In this document: positions 62,485 through 64,000 of the stretch, one piece after another
Layout: the number at the start of each line of letters is the position of its first letter
Numbering within the stretch: the first letter of the stretch is position 1
Assembly: GCF_003337215.1 (NCBI RefSeq)
Contig: NZ_QPIG01000001.1
Span: 496,001 to 560,000 of the forward strand
Length of the DNA stretch: 64,000 bases
Source: Oceanihabitans sediminis
GTDB taxonomy: Bacteria > Bacteroidota > Bacteroidia > Flavobacteriales > Flavobacteriaceae
Direction of reading: 5' to 3'
Notes under the pieces: model-generated
Databases searched by the model: none
The model's input: the letters and a program-made list of their open reading frames with translations, nothing else
What the model was told of the DNA's origin: nothing
Made by a program: the position numbers and the translations under genes

Positions 62485-63138
62485 CTATAAAATCATTTCC
62501 GGAATCTCCCCTTCTACAATAAGGTTTCCCTCTGTTGCTTTCTTAATTTCTTCAACGGAAACTCCTGGAGCTCTTTCTAGAAGTTTAAAACCTTCTTTGG
62601 TAACTTCTAAAACGGCTAGGTTAGTAACAATTTTCTTTACACAACCTACACCGGTTAATGGCAAGCTACATCTTTTAAGTAATTTAGACTCCCCTGCTCT
62701 ATTAGTATGCATCATAGCTACAATGATATTTTCTGCACTTGCAACCAAATCCATTGCGCCTCCCATTCCTTTTACCATTTTACCTGGAATTTTCCAGTTG
62801 GCAATATCACCATTTTCAGCAACTTCCATGGCTCCTAGAATGGTAAGATCCACATGTTTTCCTCTAATCATAGAGAAACTCATAGCCGAATCGAAAAAAC
62901 TTGCTCCTGGAAGCGTGGTAATGGTTTGTTTTCCTGCGTTTATAATATCTGCATCTTCTTCTCCTTCAAAAGGAAATGGCCCCATTCCTAGCACACCATT
63001 TTCACTTTGAAACTCTACCTCTATATCTTCTCTAACGTAATTTGCTACTAAAGTTGGAATACCAATACCAAGGTTCACATAATAACCGTCTTGTACCTCT
63101 TTAGCTATTCGTTTTGCAATTCCTGTTTTATCTAACAT
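62485..63138 (-). CDS. 3-oxoacid CoA-transferase subunit B
   Basis: 217 residues from ATG 63,138. A 108-base in-frame upstream extension runs through an interspersed repeat and is rejected. The catalytic Glu lies in the SENGVLGMG motif (about 47-55), preceded by YVNLGIGIPTLVANYV. It moves CoA between succinyl-CoA and acetoacetate or another 3-oxoacid, with subunit A as partner. The usual length is about 215. It is downstream of subunit A on the - strand (115 bases between the start and the A stop, filled by the repeat). Confidence 0.94.
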   Translation of the reverse strand: MLDKTGIAKRIAKEVQDGYYVNLGIGIPTLVANYVREDIEVEFQSENGVLGMGPFPFEGEEDADIINAGKQTITTLPGASFFDSAMSFSMIRGKHVDLTILGAMEVAENGDIANWKIPGKMVKGMGGAMDLVASAENIIVAMMHTNRAGESKLLKRCSLPLTGVGCVKKIVTNLAVLEVTKEGFKLLERAPGVSVEEIKKATEGNLIVEGEIPEMIL

Positions 63139-63151
63139 TTTCTTAGTTTTT

Positions 63152-63245
63152 GTCATTCCTGCGAAAGCAGGAATCTTTTTAATTGAAACTTTATTATTAC
63201 AAGTAGATTCCCGCCCTGCCTGTTGCAAACAGGCTCGCAGGAACA
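63152..63245. repeat. interspersed palindromic repeat between the CoA-transferase genes
   Basis: An 8-bp hairpin ATTCCTGC/GCAGGAAT with loop GAAA (63,155-63,174) and a second hairpin GCCTGTT/AACAGGC (63,218-63,234) flanked by TTCCCGCC on one side and GCAGGAA on the other. The GTCATTCCTGCGAAAGCAGG unit is a known kind of REP-like element found scattered between genes in several phyla. It interrupts the subunit A-subunit B spacing, which would otherwise be close. Confidence 0.7.
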
Positions 63246-63253
63246 ATAACTTT

Positions 63254-63955
63254 CTATTCTCTTTTTCTTACTGTAAGTTGTTCTATTCGTTTTTCATATT
63301 TTTCTCCTTGAAAGATGCGTTGCACAAATATTCCTGGAATATGAATTTGATTAGGGTCTAATGTTCCTACAGGCACTAATTCTTCTACTTCGGCAACTGT
63401 TATTTTAGCTGCTCCGCACATATTAGGGTTAAAATTTCTTGCCGTTCCTTTAAAGATTAGGTTTCCAGCTGCATCCCCTTTCCAAGCTTTTACAAAAGCA
63501 AAATCTGCTTTAAAAGCATGTTCAAGCACATACATTTTGCCATCAAACTCTCTAGTTTCTTTTCCATCTGCTACTTCTGTACCATAACCAGCAGGAGTAT
63601 AAATTGCCGGAAAACCTGCTTGTGCTGCTCTACAGCGTTCTGCTAGGGTTCCTTGCGGAATAAGTTCTACTTCCAGCTCGCCAGAAAGCATTTGGCGTTC
63701 AAATTCTGCGTTTTCACCAACATACGATGAAATCATTTTTTTAATTTGATTTTGATGCAATAATAAGCCTAAGCCAAAATTATCTACTCCAGCATTATTA
63801 GAAATACAGGTTAAGCCTTTGGTATTCATTTTCACTAATTCTGCAATAGAATTTTCAGGAATACCAGAAAGCCCAAAACCACCAAACATGAAGGTCATAT
63901 TATCTTGAACTCCTTGCAATGCTTCTTGAACTGAATGTACTTTTTTATTAATCAT
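63254..63955 (-). CDS. 3-oxoacid CoA-transferase subunit A
   Basis: 233 residues, normal length. The family block [19 protein letters not shown] (about 22-40) is followed by [19 protein letters not shown] and [20 protein letters not shown]. Subunit A binds CoA together with the catalytic subunit B encoded downstream. The pair belongs to ketone-body/fatty-acid metabolism. The start is the ATG at 63,955, 45 bases from the window end, so upstream partners are not visible. Confidence 0.94.
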   Translation of the reverse strand: MINKKVHSVQEALQGVQDNMTFMFGGFGLSGIPENSIAELVKMNTKGLTCISNNAGVDNFGLGLLLHQNQIKKMISSYVGENAEFERQMLSGELEVELIPQGTLAERCRAAQAGFPAIYTPAGYGTEVADGKETREFDGKMYVLEHAFKADFAFVKAWKGDAAGNLIFKGTARNFNPNMCGAAKITVAEVEELVPVGTLDPNQIHIPGIFVQRIFQGEKYEKRIEQLTVRKRE

Positions 63956-64000
63956 TTTGAATTGTTTTTATTGGAACTGAAAAATACGAAATAAAAAACC

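Noticed and set aside
63139-63246. N-terminal extension of CoA-transferase subunit B
   Set aside because: The 36 extra codons are the REP-like repeat read in frame. The family starts at MLDKTGIAKRI.
1-64000. CRISPR arrays, rRNA operons or complete transposons
   Set aside because: No regularly spaced repeat series, rRNA-like sequence or transposase gene was seen anywhere in the window.

Overview
The window is an AT-rich chromosomal segment of a member of the Bacteroidota, almost certainly a marine-type Flavobacteriaceae. The evidence is the low GC content, promoters of the Bacteroidetes type (TTTG, then about 19 to 22 bases, then TAnnTTTG), a type IX secretion C-terminal domain, an S46 dipeptidyl-peptidase, a fused HemC-HemD protein, an aryl-polyene/flexirubin-type gene set, and flavobacterial structured intergenic repeats. 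The organism cannot be named from sequence reading alone.

Layout. 1-13,076: the right-hand end of a flexirubin/aryl-polyene-type pigment locus on the + strand (LolA-like carrier, lipoprotein, small barrel, FabZ-like hotdog protein, GT2-DUF2062, MMPL-acyltransferase giant, CrtI-like oxidoreductase, JmjC-like cupin, C45-type acyltransferase lipoprotein, PaaK-like ligase). The genes are tightly spaced or overlapping and look like one operon. A broken response-regulator start (13,163) marks its edge. 13,208-20,500: housekeeping and signalling genes (SSS symporter, GltB-like FMN protein, cupin, hybrid sensor kinase, metallophosphoesterase).

20,501-25,017: the accessory region. It has a candidate structured RNA, two tandem paralogues of an unrecognised domain (the second fused to a deoxyribonucleotidase and carrying an in-frame stop), a DUF6557-like protein, a P-loop-kinase-like protein, tRNA-Lys, and then tRNA-Asn. 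The 3' end and terminator of tRNA-Asn are duplicated as a 47-bp direct repeat. Between the repeats lie the first 40 or so codons of a tyrosine integrase and three short direct repeats, so this is the scar of an integrated element.

25,018-37,670: RseP, a T9SS-exported M1 peptidase, a SCO protein, FeoA-FeoB with a tiny Cys-rich partner, then a DtxR/MntR-type regulator followed by an outer-membrane protein and a Zn/Mn-type ABC importer in one operon. The regulator has a clear promoter with a palindrome just downstream. Both permeases carry C-terminal winged-helix-like tails. 37,667-46,203: DjlA-like co-chaperone, bacilliredoxin, PlsC, acyl-ACP desaturase, HD protein, S46 peptidase, enoyl-CoA hydratase, NtrY-like kinase.

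46,362-56,802: haem synthesis. hemJ and hemH lie next to an AraC regulator, which is divergent from hemA-hemCD-hemE; hemF and hemB follow among small accessory genes. Together these cover glutamyl-tRNA to protohaem except glutamate-1-semialdehyde aminotransferase (hemL), which is not in the window. 56,823-63,955: CNNM/CBS protein, Ogt, serine hydrolase, 3'-5' exonuclease, a double-ATPase peptide ABC protein, and the two subunits of a 3-oxoacid CoA-transferase on the - strand.
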